Shown piece after piece: positions 6,444 to 16,212 of a stretch of DNA of 64,000 bases. Positions within the stretch are counted from its first letter, which is position 1, and each line of letters begins with the position of its first letter. A model generated the notes under the pieces. It had not been told where the DNA came from. It did not search any database and saw only the letters and a list, made by a program, of their open reading frames with translations. This DNA comes from AP-15 sp963736715 (GTDB taxonomy: Bacteria > Pseudomonadota > Alphaproteobacteria > ATCC43930 > CGMCC-115725). The stretch lies in assembly GCA_963736715.1 (NCBI GenBank), contig CAVTQA010000037.1, positions 1-64,000 on the forward strand, written 5' to 3'. The position numbers and the translations under genes were made by a program.

Positions 6444-9443
6444 GTGAAGGAACCGTGGACGAGATCATCGAACCGGTCGTTTCCGAGCCACGCCCGGAAG
6501 CCGCTGCGCGCGCCCCTTCGGCAACGCCGCACCACGTATATCTGATCGACGGCTCGGGCTTCATCTTCCGGGCCTATTTTGCGCGCGCCAAGGATCCCAA
6601 GGCAGAGCGGTTCCAGCGTCAATCCGATGGCATGGCGACGGAAGTCGTCATGCATTTCAGCAATATGCTGGACAAATACCTGAGGGATACCGACGCCGAC
6701 CACATAGCCGTAATCTTCGACGCTTCCGGCCGCAGCTTCCGCAACGAGATCTACGATCAGTACAAGGCGAACCGCCGGGAGATGCCCGATGATCTCGCGC
6801 CGCAACTCGCGCATGTGCGGCAGGCGGCGGACGCCTTCGGCGTCTGCCGGATCGAGATGGAGGGCTTCGAGGCCGACGATCTGATCGCCACCTACGCCCG
6901 TCATGCTGTCGAGGCCGGCGCCAAGGTGACCATCCTGTCGTCCGACAAGGACATGATGCAGCTGGTCTCGGATGACCGAGTGATGATGCGCGATCCGATG
7001 ACGGACCGGCCCATCGGCGAAACCGAGGTGCGGGAGAAATTTGGCGTCGGGCCCGACAAGGTAATCGACGTGCAGGCGCTGTGCGGCGACAGCACCGACA
7101 ACGTGCCGGGCGTACCCGGCATCGGGGTCAAGACTGCAGCCGAACTGATCAATGCCTATGGCGACCTCGAGATGTTGCTTGCCCATGCCGGGGAGATCAA
7201 ACAACCGAAGCGCCGCGAGACGTTAATCGAAAACGAGGCGAAGGCGCGGTTATCGAAGGAGCTGGTAAAACTAGACAATAAGGTGCCGTTGCCGTGCCCG
7301 TTATCGGCACTCAAGGTTAAGCCATACGACCCAGAAAAGCTTTTTCCATTTCTGGATGAAATGGAGTTGCGCGCTCTCAAATCGCGCATCGCGCGGCGTC
7401 TCGACGTAACTGCACCCATCCCAACCGGGCCGATGGAGCCGGCGATCCCGGAGATCCCACCCTTCACCACGCCGCGCACCTATGCCCTGGTCGACATGGT
7501 CGAGGGCCTCGACCACTGGATCGAGGCGGCGCAGCAGGCGGGGACGGTCGCGATCTGGCCGGTGGCGAGCAGCATCGCCGGCACGCGCCCGGCCCTATGC
7601 GGGATTGGGCTGGCCTTGGCGCCCGGCCTTGCCGCCTACGTCCCGGTCGGCCACTGCGCGCCGGAAGCTCAGGCGCCCTCGCTGCCGCTCGGCGATCCCC
7701 TCACCTACCAGCCCCCACCCCAACCCTCCCCCGCGAGCGGGGGAGGGTTGGGTGGGGGCTGGTCCCCCCTCTCCCGCAATGCGGAAGAGGGGGCCGACCC
7801 CCGGATCGCAGTCGGGGGAGCCGGGTGAGGGTAGGCTGACGCCGGAGCTCGCGCTCGAGCGGCTGCGCCCGCTCTTCGAGGATCCCGGGGTTCTCAAGAT
7901 CGGCCACGACGTGAAGACCGGGGCGCACCTGCTGTCGCGCTACGGCGTCAAACTCGCGCCCTACGATTGCACGATGCTGATGTCCTACGTGCTCGACGGC
8001 GGCCAGTTCGAGCACACGATCGATAGCCTCGTCCGGCGCTGCTTCGAGCACGACCTCGCGCCACTTAAGGAGCTGGTCGGCACCGGCAAGAGCCTGATCG
8101 CCTTCGCCAAGGTACAGCCGGAGAAGGCACGCGACTTCGCGGCCGAGCGGGCCGACGCGGTGCTGCGCCTGCATATGCTTCTGAAGGCGAGGCTCGTGCG
8201 CGACAGGATGACCGCCTTCTACGAGACGATCGAGCGGCCGCTCGTGCCGGTCGTCGCGGCGATGGAGCGCGAGGGCATCAAGGTCGACCCGGTGGCCCTC
8301 GCGGAGCTGTCGCGCGATTTCACCCGCCGCATCGCCGATCTCGAGCAGGCGATCTTCCGGGCCGTCGGCAACGACTTCAACATCGGCTCGACCAAGCAGC
8401 TCGGCGACGTGTTGTTCGAGAAGCTCGGGCTGCCCGGCGGCAAGAAGGGCAAGACCGGCGCCTACGGCACCGACGCCTCGATCCTCGAGGAGCTGGCACC
8501 CTTGCACGAGGTGCCGGGGCATGTCCTCGAATGGCGCCAGCTGACCAAGCTCAAATCGACCTATGCCGATGCGCTGGCCGAGGAAATCGATCGCGAGAGC
8601 GGGCGAGTACACACCTCTTATGCACTCGCGGTCGCGGCCACCGGACGGTTCTCGTCGAACAATCCCAACCTGCAGAACATCCCGATCCGCACCGAGGAAG
8701 GCCGCCGGATCCGCCATGCCTTTGTCGCCGAGCCCGGGCACCTGCTGCTGTCGGCCGACTACAGCCAGATCGAGTTGCGTCTCGCCGCCCATGTCGCCGA
8801 CGTGCCCGAACTGGAGCAAGCGTTCCGCGATGGCGTCGACATTCACGCGCTGACCGCGAGCCAGGTGTTCGGCGTGCCGCTCGCCGCGATGGACGCCAAT
8901 ACGAGGCGGCGCGCCAAGGCGATCAATTTCGGGATCATTTATGGCATCAGCGCCTTTGGCCTCGGGGCACAGATCGGGGTGCCGCAGGCCGAGGCGGGCG
9001 CCTATATCCGCGCCTATTTCGAGCGCTTCCCGGCGATCCGCGCCTATATGGAGCGGATCAAGACCGATTGCCGCCGCACCGGCTATGTCGAGACGATCTT
9101 CGGGCGCAAATGCTGGATCCCCGGCATCCGCGACGCCAACCCGGCACGCCGCGCCGGCGCCGAGCGGCAGGCCATCAACGCGCCCCTGCAGGGCTCGGCC
9201 GCCGACATCATCAAGCGTGCCATGGCGCGCATTCCGGCAGCCCTCGCCGGCGAACACCTGCGCGCTCGCATGCTGCTGCAGGTCCACGACGAACTGCTGT
9301 TCGAGGTCCCGGAAAGCGAAGTCGAAGCCACCGCTCAGGTGGTCAGAGCGGTGATGGAGGGCTCCTGCGCCCCCCATTGCGAGCTCTCGGTGCCGCTTGC
9401 CGTCGAGACCGGCTGGGCGCGAAGCTGGGACGAAGCGCACTAA
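6440..9443 (+). pseudogene. polA: DNA polymerase I, frameshifted by a palindromic repeat
   Basis: PolA fills gaps and removes primers. The 5'-nuclease domain (about 1-310) is in the first frame, which ends at 7828. The polymerase domain is complete in another frame ending at 9443, with motif A DYSQIELR, the O-helix RRRAKAINFGIIYG and motif C QVHDEL. The change falls in a palindromic repeat (7697-7831) inside the 3'-5' exonuclease-like domain. The left arm of its hairpin has one unpaired C (7718-7721); without it the gene is one frame of exactly 1000 residues. The exonuclease domain has lost motif I (AIWPVA where DTE is expected) and motif II, so proofreading is probably absent. GTG at 6455 behind GAAGGA is an alternative start. 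Either a sequence error, or two separate proteins are made. Confidence 0.85.
7697..7831. repeat. Palindromic repeat (family B) inside polA
   Basis: Outer inverted repeats CCCTCACC (7698-7705) and GGTGAGGG (7824-7831) enclose a large hairpin: arms 7708-7732 and 7739-7762 pair over 24 bp around loop GCGAGC, with one bulged C on the left. A weaker second hairpin follows at about 7763-7795. The core is shared with the copy at 13716-13853. It encodes roughly 45 residues without counterpart in PolA proteins. Confidence 0.8.
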
Positions 9444-9444
9444 A

Positions 9445-9469
9445 AAATCGGCCGGGCGCGAGGCCCGGC
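9445..9469 (-). terminator. Rho-independent terminator of the BI-1 gene
   Basis: A 7-bp GC stem (9451-9457 with 9463-9469) is followed on the minus strand by CGATTTTTT. It lies 35 bases past the BI-1 stop codon and just beyond the convergent polA stop. Confidence 0.7.
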
Positions 9470-9503
9470 AGATCGAGGGTCATTGCGGTTGTTCGGCTTG
9501 GGG

Positions 9504-10220
9504 TTAGTCGCGCCGGGTGCCGAGCAGCTGCATCAGCATCATGAACAGGTTGATGAAGTCGAGGTAGAGCCGCAGACGCGCCCATGATCGCCTTTTTGCT
9601 GGCGATCTCGGAACCGTCGCCCTCGTAATACATCTCCTTGATCTGCTGCGTATCGTACGCGGTCAGGCCGGTGAAGACGAGAACGCCGATCACCGAGATC
9701 GCAAACTGCAGCGCCGTCGAGCCGATGAAGAGGTTGACCAGGGACGCGATGACGATTCCGATCAGCCCCATAAACAGAAATGAGCCAAACTGCGACAAGT
9801 CACGCTGCGTCGTGTAGCCGTAAAGGCTCATCGCGGCAAAAGTGCCGGCTGTGATGAAGAACACGCGCGCGACGCTCGCCCCGGTGAAGACCAGGAACAC
9901 CATGGCGAGGGACAGACCCATCAGCCCGGCATAGAGCCAGAAGACGAGCTGCAAGTGCTGGCCTGCATCCGCTGCACGCCAAAGCTCATCAGCATCACGA
10001 GGCCGAGCGGCGCGAGAATGACGAGCCAGATCAGCGGTGTCCGAGCGATCAACTCGTAGAAACCCGAATAGGCTGCGACATAGGCCACGATCCCGGTGAG
10101 CGCGAGCCCCGACGCCATATAATTGTAAACGCGGAGCATGTAATCCCGAAGGCCGACATCGATGCCGACCTGGGCGTCCGCCGACCGCACCGTCCAGCGG
10201 GGCTGCGAACCTAAAGCCAT
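9504..10220 (-). pseudogene. Bax inhibitor-1/YccA family membrane protein, two frameshifts
   Basis: A multi-pass inner-membrane protein of the BI-1 family; bacterial members interact with FtsH or act as leak channels. ATG at 10220 follows GGAGGGG. The N-terminal part (LRDYMLRVYNYMASGLALTG) runs to about 9955, where one base appears missing. The middle part (AGLMGLSLAMVFLVFTG to TAYDTQQIKEMYYEGDGS) is in a second frame. Near 9572 one base appears extra, after which the conserved end RLYLDFINLFMMLMQLLG reads in a third frame to TAA at 9504. With both corrected the protein is about 238 residues, normal for the family. Two compensating single-base errors are as likely as real decay. Confidence 0.8.
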
Positions 10221-10341
10221 AAATCCCCTCCAAGGAGAGAAGCGAGAGCGAGGGATATTCCTCACGCGCCCGATATTGGCACAAAACAGGATCTTTTCAA
10301 TAAGCACCCACAGAGGCGTGCCAAGGTCCTCTAAGGGAGGG

Positions 10342-12867
10342 CTATTCGTTCCGTAGATAGGAAGCCGGCTTGGCGCCGAGCGCACGCCAGGTTCCGGCAA
10401 AACCCAGCGCTGCGGTCAGCACCGCCGCGAGGGTCACCGTCCACAGCAGCGGGGCCGGCAGGAACGTCCAATCGAGCTTCATCAGCCGGGTCACCAGGAA
10501 ATAGGCGGCGATGGTGCCGAGGGCGCCGGCCAGCAGGGCGGCGAGCACGCCGGTAATGCCGTTCTCGATCAGAAAGGCCCGTGTGATCACGCCGCGCGTA
10601 CCGCCCAACACCTTGAGCACGACTGCATCGTAGACCCTGCGCCGATGCCCGGCTGCGACCGCGCCGCCAAGGACGAGCGCCCCGGCGCCAACCGTCACCA
10701 GCGCGGTCAGGCGAACCGCACTCCCGATCATGCCGATAATGCGATTGACCGCGTCGAGGGCCTCGCGGACATGAATCGCCGAGATATTGGGGAAGCGCTC
10801 GGTCACCGCGCGCGCCAGGTCTTCCTCCTCGGCCTGCGGCAGGTAGACGGCAGCGAGATGGGTCTGCGGCGCGTGCTCGAGCGTTCCCGGCGCAAACACC
10901 ATGACAAAGTTGATGCCGAGCCGCTCCCAGTCGATCGAGCGTAGATTGGCGATCCTGGCGGTGATCTCGCGGCCGAGGAGGTTTACCGTCAGCGTGTCCC
11001 CGACTTTCAGCCCCATGCCGCGGGCTAGCGCCTCGTCAAATGACACGAGCGGCGGGCCTTGATAATCGAACGGCCACCAAGTGCCGGCAACGAGGCGCGA
11101 GCCTTGCGGCATGCTCGCGGAATAAGTGAGGCCGCGGTCGCTGCGCAGAGCCCACTGCGCCTCCGGCGCGACCGCCGCGTCTTCGACCGGCACGCCGTTC
11201 AGCCGGGTAATGCGGCCGCGCATCATCGGCACCTGATCGAAGCGTGCTCCGGGGCTGGCGCCTACCAGCGCATCAAAGCCGGCGAGCTGATCGGGCTGGA
11301 TATCGATGAAGAAAAAGGCCGGGGCCTCGGCCGGCACTTTGGTCTCGACCTCATGCGAAAGATTGGCCTCGACGAGCGCGACGGCGACCAGCACGGTAAG
11401 CCCGATCCCGACCGAAAGCACGATTTGCGCAGTCGGGGCTCCCGGGCGATGCAAATTGGCGAGCGCGAGGCGCAGCACCGGCCGACGCGGCCGGCCGAGC
11501 TGCCGCGCTACCCAGAGGATCGCCGCCCCCGCCGCCCGGAACAATGCAAAGGCGGCAATCGCGCCGGCCACGAACCACAGCGCGACATTCCGGTCGTGCG
11601 CGGTAACGACGGCCAGAGCTGCGAGCCCGAGCGCCAGGACCGCCGTCGCCCCGACTATGCCAGGAGGGATACGGCGCCGCGCCCGATCGACGCTGTCGCG
11701 GAACAGCGCTCCGGCGGAAATCCGGCCAATTCCGGCGAGCGGCCAGAGCGAGAAAACCAGTGTTGTCAAAAGCCCGAACAGCGCCGCCAGGGCCAGCGGC
11801 GCCGGATGGATCGCAAAACGAATGGAAACCGGGAGCACTCCGGCCAACAGAGGCGCGGCGGCGATCGGCGCCAGAGCACCGAGGGCGAGCGCGACGGCGA
11901 TGCCGAGGACAGCGAGCCCCAAGACTTCGAAGAGATAGGCGGCGAAGACGAGGCGATTCGAGGCTCCCAGACATTTTAGGGTCGCTATTGTCGCGGTCTT
12001 CCCGGCGATATAATTGCCGATCGCATTGCCGATCCCGACGCCGCCGACCAGCAGAGATGTCAGCCCGACCAGGCTGAGAAACAGACCGACGCGATCGATC
12101 AATCGCTGCAACGATGGCGAGGCCTCGCCAAAGCTGCGGATCTGCCAGCCCGCCTCAGGGAACGCGGCTCGTGCCGAATTAGCCCAGGCCGCCGCGTCAA
12201 CCCCGGGAGGGAGCCGCAGCCGATAACGATATGTCACCAGCGCACCGGGCTGGATCAGCCCGGTTGCGGCGAGCGCCTCGCTGGAGATCAGCACGCGCGG
12301 CCCAAAAATGAGGCCCCCCGTTGCGGCATCGGGCTCGCGCACAATGGTGGCGCGGATCTGCAAGACCGCCTCGCCGATCTTCATCCGCTCGCCGATCGTC
12401 AGGCCGAGCCGGCCGAGAATGGCGGGGTCGACCGCCGCTCCGTAACTGCCGTCGCGCGCGCCGAGCGCGGCGTCGAGGCTCTGCGCCGGCGAGAGGACGA
12501 CCGCACCGTAGAGCGGGTAGGCCGCGTCGACGGCCTTCAACTCGATCAGGCTGCGCCGGGCGCCGTCCTCGGTGCGCGCCATTGCCCGCATCGTTGCCGC
12601 TTTGGACACCGAGCCGCTCTTTGCCAGAAATTCTCGTTCATTATCGTCGGCCGGACGATAGGCCAGCCGCGCCTCAGCGTCGCCGCCGAGCAGGTCTCGG
12701 GCATCCGCCTTTATCGCAGCGGTGACCGAGGCGGCGATCGAGCCGATGGCGGCAATAGCGGTCACACCGAGGACGAGGCAGCCGAGAAAGACGCCGAGGC
12801 CGCTCATGCCGCCGCGCAGCTCGCGCCGGGCGAGCCGGAGAGCGTAGAAAGGCGAGGCCGAGGTCAA
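10342..12867 (-). CDS. ABC transporter permease, YbbP/FtsX-like
   Basis: An 841-residue permease with an N-terminal transmembrane helix, a large periplasmic domain, a central helix bundle (about 265-500), a second periplasmic domain and three C-terminal helices, the duplicated FtsX layout of YbbP. TTG at 12867 is chosen because it overlaps the stop of the upstream ATPase gene by four bases; the frame extends further only as overlap with that gene. The pair next to divergent tesA matches the conserved ybbAP-tesA arrangement. The YbbAP-TesA complex in E. coli is linked to extraction or hydrolysis of hydrophobic molecules; the cargo here is unknown. Confidence 0.85.
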   Translation of the reverse strand: MTSASPFYALRLARRELRGGMSGLGVFLGCLVLGVTAIAAIGSIAASVTAAIKADARDLLGGDAEARLAYRPADDNEREFLAKSGSVSKAATMRAMARTEDGARRSLIELKAVDAAYPLYGAVVLSPAQSLDAALGARDGSYGAAVDPAILGRLGLTIGERMKIGEAVLQIRATIVREPDAATGGLIFGPRVLISSEALAATGLIQPGALVTYRYRLRLPPGVDAAAWANSARAAFPEAGWQIRSFGEASPSLQRLIDRVGLFLSLVGLTSLLVGGVGIGNAIGNYIAGKTATIATLKCLGASNRLVFAAYLFEVLGLAVLGIAVALALGALAPIAAAPLLAGVLPVSIRFAIHPAPLALAALFGLLTTLVFSLWPLAGIGRISAGALFRDSVDRARRRIPPGIVGATAVLALGLAALAVVTAHDRNVALWFVAGAIAAFALFRAAGAAILWVARQLGRPRRPVLRLALANLHRPGAPTAQIVLSVGIGLTVLVAVALVEANLSHEVETKVPAEAPAFFFIDIQPDQLAGFDALVGASPGARFDQVPMMRGRITRLNGVPVEDAAVAPEAQWALRSDRGLTYSASMPQGSRLVAGTWWPFDYQGPPLVSFDEALARGMGLKVGDTLTVNLLGREITARIANLRSIDWERLGINFVMVFAPGTLEHAPQTHLAAVYLPQAEEEDLARAVTERFPNISAIHVREALDAVNRIIGMIGSAVRLTALVTVGAGALVLGGAVAAGHRRRVYDAVVLKVLGGTRGVITRAFLIENGITGVLAALLAGALGTIAAYFLVTRLMKLDWTFLPAPLLWTVTLAAVLTAALGFAGTWRALGAKPASYLRNE

Positions 12868-13601
12868 CGCACTTGCCGGACGGCGGCGACCCGGGCTCGG
12901 GCGATGCTTCGATCTTCGATGATCCTGCCGTCCATCAGCCGAACTTGGCGCTCGCACCGTTCGGCTATGGCGGGATCATGGGTGACCAGCAGCAGGGTCG
13001 TCCCGTGCCGGGCGTGTTGTTCGAATAGACAATCGATGACGAGGCCTCCGGTGGTACCGTCGAGGTTCCCGGTCGGCTCGTCGGCGAGCAACAGCTTCGG
13101 TCCGGCGATAAAGGCTCGGGCGATCGCCACTCGCTGCTGCTCACCGCCCGACAGTTGGCCGGGATAATGGGTCAGGCGGTGGCCGAGGCCGACCGTCGCG
13201 AGGGCTTGCGAAGCGGCGGCAAATGCGTCGGCACGGCCGCCAAGCTCGAGCGGGATCGCGACATTTTCCAGGGCCGTCATCGTGGGCAACAGGTGAAAGG
13301 ATTGGAAAACGATGCCGATCCGAACGCGGCGGAACCGGGCGAGCGCATCCTCATTGAGGCCGCCGAGCTCGACCCCGTCGATGCGTACTTGCCCGGAACT
13401 CGGCCGCTCCAATCCGCCGAGCACCATCATCAATGTGGATTTCCCGGAACCGGACGGGCCGACGATACTCACCGTCTCGCCCGCCCCGATCTCGAGCGAG
13501 ATTCCGCGGAGAATGTTGACGGGACCGGCGGCGCTCCCCAGTGTTAGGTGAACATCGTCCAGCATCACGAGCGGGCCGCCGGGATGAAGCGAGGTGGTCA
13601 T
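12864..13601 (-). CDS. ABC transporter ATP-binding protein, YbbA/LolD-like
   Basis: A 245-residue ATPase with Walker A GPSGSGKST, signature LSGGEQQR, Walker B LLLADEPTG and a switch His in LLVTHD. ATG at 13601 (MTTSLHPGG) is preferred over 13709, since the extra 36 residues are not typical. Its TGA overlaps the permease start. It powers the neighbouring FtsX-type permease and is transcribed away from tesA. Confidence 0.9.
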   Translation of the reverse strand: MTTSLHPGGPLVMLDDVHLTLGSAAGPVNILRGISLEIGAGETVSIVGPSGSGKSTLMMVLGGLERPSSGQVRIDGVELGGLNEDALARFRRVRIGIVFQSFHLLPTMTALENVAIPLELGGRADAFAAASQALATVGLGHRLTHYPGQLSGGEQQRVAIARAFIAGPKLLLADEPTGNLDGTTGGLVIDCLFEQHARHGTTLLLVTHDPAIAERCERQVRLMDGRIIEDRSIARARVAAVRQVR

Positions 13602-13715
13602 ACTCCGTCCGAACCAGGAAGGGCGGCCGGCCGCCAAAACCTCCGACCATATGGCGCGCTCACCCGTGCTTTCAACGCGGTGCGAGACCACGCCTATTCC
13701 CCGCTGCACAAGGTG

Positions 13716-13853
13716 CCCCTCACCCCGACCCTCTCCCCCACCCTTCCCTCCCCCGCGAGCGGGGGAGGGTCAGGGTGGGGGCAAGCGGGGCGAGGGGGAA
13801 GATGGCAACACTCGCTCGCCCCGCGCTTGCGGGGAGAGGGTCGGGGTGAGGGG
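13716..13853. repeat. Palindromic repeat (family B) at the 5' end of tesA
   Basis: The ends are a perfect 23-bp inverted repeat (13716-13738 and 13831-13853). Inside is a 9-bp hairpin around GCGAGC (13746-13769), the same core as in the polA copy. The element is 138 bases, a multiple of three, and keeps the tesA frame open through it. Confidence 0.85.
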
Positions 13854-13895
13854 CTCTGCGCCAGGCTCGCTCCTACCGTAATTTTGGTGGTCCTG

Positions 13896-14480
13896 ATGTC
13901 CGTGGCTTCACCGGTTATGGCGCGAGTTCCGGTAATCCTCGATTTTGGCGACAGCCTCACCGCCGGTTACGGTGTGCCGGCCGGACAAGCCTTTCCGGCG
14001 CGGCTCGAGGCGTGGCTGCACGCACGCGGGATCGCCGCGCGGGTGGTCAATGCCGGGGTGTCCGGCGATACCACGGCGGGCGGCTTGACACGCCTCGACT
14101 GGGCGCTCGCCGACAAGCCCGACCTCGTCATCCTGGCGCTCGGCTCTAATGACGCGTTGCGCGGCATCGAGCCTTCGACCGTGCGCGACAATCTCGATAA
14201 AATGATCGGCAAGATAGAGGCCACCGGCGCGAAAGTGCTGCTTCTCGGCATGCTTGCGCCGCCGAATTGGGGGGACGAGTATAAGCGCGCGTTCGACCAA
14301 ATCTTTCCCGAGCTTGCACATCTCCACCATCTGCCGCTCTATCCGTTTTTCCTCGAGGGTGTGGCGATGAACCCGGAACTCAACCAAGCCGACGGCCTCC
14401 ATCCGAACGAAAAGGGCGTCGCCGTGCTCGTGGATAGAATAGCGCCTGTCGTCGCCGGGATGATCGGAGGAGCGTCGTGA
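13896..14480 (+). CDS. tesA: Arylesterase/lysophospholipase TesA (GDSL family)
   Basis: A periplasmic SGNH hydrolase. Block I FGDSLTAGYG holds the nucleophile serine, block III is LGSNDALRG, and block V (DGLHPN) holds the Asp and His. Thr-free GAKVLLLGM and the C-terminal helix match TesA. The listed ATG is the first within the signal peptide; the natural peptide (ARLAPTVILVVLMSVASP) begins earlier, but no start codon lies between it and the palindromic repeat ending at 13853, and the frame stays open upstream to 13548. So the repeat has probably replaced or been added to the original N terminus. It is divergent from the ABC pair and overlaps the FIST gene by GTGA. Confidence 0.85.
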   Translation: MSVASPVMARVPVILDFGDSLTAGYGVPAGQAFPARLEAWLHARGIAARVVNAGVSGDTTAGGLTRLDWALADKPDLVILALGSNDALRGIEPSTVRDNLDKMIGKIEATGAKVLLLGMLAPPNWGDEYKRAFDQIFPELAHLHHLPLYPFFLEGVAMNPELNQADGLHPNEKGVAVLVDRIAPVVAGMIGGAS

Positions 14481-15622
14481 GCACGCAGTTTGCTGCCGCT
14501 GTTGCGACCGGAGACCCGGTCAGCCTCGTACCACGATGCGTCGCCGGGATCCCGGCGATCAAGGGAGCCAATCTCGGGATACTGTATCTGAGCGAGCCGG
14601 CTGCCCCGGCTCTTCCCCAACTCGTCCATGCGCTTACCGAGCGCACCGGGATCCGTTCCTGGGTCGGCGGCGTAGGGTTGGGTGTCTGCTCGGCGGAGGA
14701 TGAAATTTTCGACGAGCCGGCGGCGGTTGCGATGACGGCCGTTTTGCCGCCGGACAGTTTTCGCATCTTTTCGGCGACCGATAATCCGGGTTCGGAGCTG
14801 CCGCGCCGGCATTCTGCCTGGATCGAGGCGTCGCAGCCGGCGTTGGCGCTCGTCCATGCCGATCCGCGCTGTCCCGATTTGGCAAAGGCCGCAATCGATC
14901 TAGCGACGGCGAGCGGCGCCTTTCTGGTCGGCGGTCTCGTATCGCACCGCTGCGCCAGCCCACTGTTGGGCCGCGCCCCCAACGAAGAAGCTGGCGACGA
15001 AGAAGACGGCCTCGGCGGCAACGGGTTCGCCGGCCTGATGCTGGCCCCCGGAGTTGCCGTTGCCACCGGGCTGACCCAGGGCTGCATGCCGATCGGGCCG
15101 GTGCACCGGATCGACGAGGCGCGCGACAACGTCGTCATGGTCATCGATGGACGCCCGGCGCTGACCGTGTTCACCGAGGATATCGGACCCAAGCTCGCCG
15201 GCGATTTGCGGCGCGTCGGCGGACTGATCTTCGCTGGCCTGCCCGTGCCCGGTTCGGATACCGGGGATTATCTCGTGCGCAATCTGATGGCGATCGACCC
15301 GGGCCGGGGCTGGCTGGTGCTGGGTGCGGAGATTGCGGCGGGCGATCCGATCGTGTTCTGCCGCCGCGATCCCGAGAGCGCGCGCCGAGACATGGTCCGC
15401 ATGGTGAGCCAACTCGCCGGGCGGCTCAGTGGCCTGCCAAAGGCGGGAATTTATGTCAGTTGCGTCGCTCGGGGGGCCGCATTGTTCGGTGAACCCGGAG
15501 TGGAGACCGCGCTCATCCGAGAGGGTCTGGGCGAGTTTCCGTTGATCGGCTTTTTCGCCAATGGCGAGATCTCGCGCGATCGCCTCTATGGCCATACCGG
15601 TGTGCTCACGCTCTTTACTTGA
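14477..15622 (+). CDS. FIST-domain sensory protein
   Basis: A 381-residue protein made of an N-terminal FIST domain (about 25-220) and a C-terminal FIST_C domain (about 225-370). FIST domains are thought to sense small ligands, perhaps amino acids, and are often found with signalling proteins. Visible features are the SWVGGVG and GFFANGEISRD segments near the ends of the two domains. GTG at 14477 overlaps the tesA stop by four bases, so it is translationally coupled; no signalling partner adjoins it. Confidence 0.8.
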   Translation: MSTQFAAAVATGDPVSLVPRCVAGIPAIKGANLGILYLSEPAAPALPQLVHALTERTGIRSWVGGVGLGVCSAEDEIFDEPAAVAMTAVLPPDSFRIFSATDNPGSELPRRHSAWIEASQPALALVHADPRCPDLAKAAIDLATASGAFLVGGLVSHRCASPLLGRAPNEEAGDEEDGLGGNGFAGLMLAPGVAVATGLTQGCMPIGPVHRIDEARDNVVMVIDGRPALTVFTEDIGPKLAGDLRRVGGLIFAGLPVPGSDTGDYLVRNLMAIDPGRGWLVLGAEIAAGDPIVFCRRDPESARRDMVRMVSQLAGRLSGLPKAGIYVSCVARGAALFGEPGVETALIREGLGEFPLIGFFANGEISRDRLYGHTGVLTLFT

Positions 15623-15654
15623 GGAGGGCTGACCGGGAGCTGTGGGCGGATGGC

Positions 15655-16188
15655 ATGTTGCGTCTTTTTGTCGGGATCGGCTTCCCGCCGGAACTCAAGC
15701 TGCGGCTGTCGTTGCTGTGCTCGGGGGTACCGGGTGCGAAATGGGTCGACCCCGGCAACTTCCACCTGACGCTGCGTTTCATCGGTGAAATCGGCGAGGA
15801 TGTTGCGGCCGATATCGATGACGCGCTGTCGCGATTGCGCGCGCGCCGCTTCACATTAGAGATTACCGGGACAGGCGTGTTCGCGGGGGAAAAGCCGCGC
15901 AGTCTTTGGGCCGGAGTTGAGCGCAGTCCTGAGCTCACCCGGTTGCGCGACAAGGTCGAGCAGGCGCTGATCCGCGTCGGCTTGGCGCCGGAGCCGCGCA
16001 AATTTTCGCCTCACGTCACCTTGGCGCGGCTTCGCGATTCGCCGCCCGACAAGTTGCGCGAGTTTCTCGTGGCCCACGCGCAGTTCCGCGCCGACCCCCT
16101 TCGGGTCGAAGGTTTCAGCTTGATCGCGAGCTTCCAGACCAAGTCCGGCTCGGTCTATGAGGACCAGGCCGATTACCCTCTGCTCTGA
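15655..16188 (+). CDS. thpR: RNA 2',3'-cyclic phosphodiesterase ThpR
   Basis: A 177-residue 2H phosphoesterase. The two catalytic motifs HLTL (37-40) and HVTL (120-123) are both intact, at the spacing usual for LigT/ThpR proteins, which hydrolyse 2',3'-cyclic phosphate ends of RNA. ATG at 15655 (MLRLFVGIGF) starts at the conserved first strand; an upstream TTG adds 12 residues. It follows FIST by about 30 bases. Confidence 0.9.
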   Translation: MLRLFVGIGFPPELKLRLSLLCSGVPGAKWVDPGNFHLTLRFIGEIGEDVAADIDDALSRLRARRFTLEITGTGVFAGEKPRSLWAGVERSPELTRLRDKVEQALIRVGLAPEPRKFSPHVTLARLRDSPPDKLREFLVAHAQFRADPLRVEGFSLIASFQTKSGSVYEDQADYPLL

Positions 16189-16212
16189 TGACCGGCGGGA
16201 AAGGGACATCGC

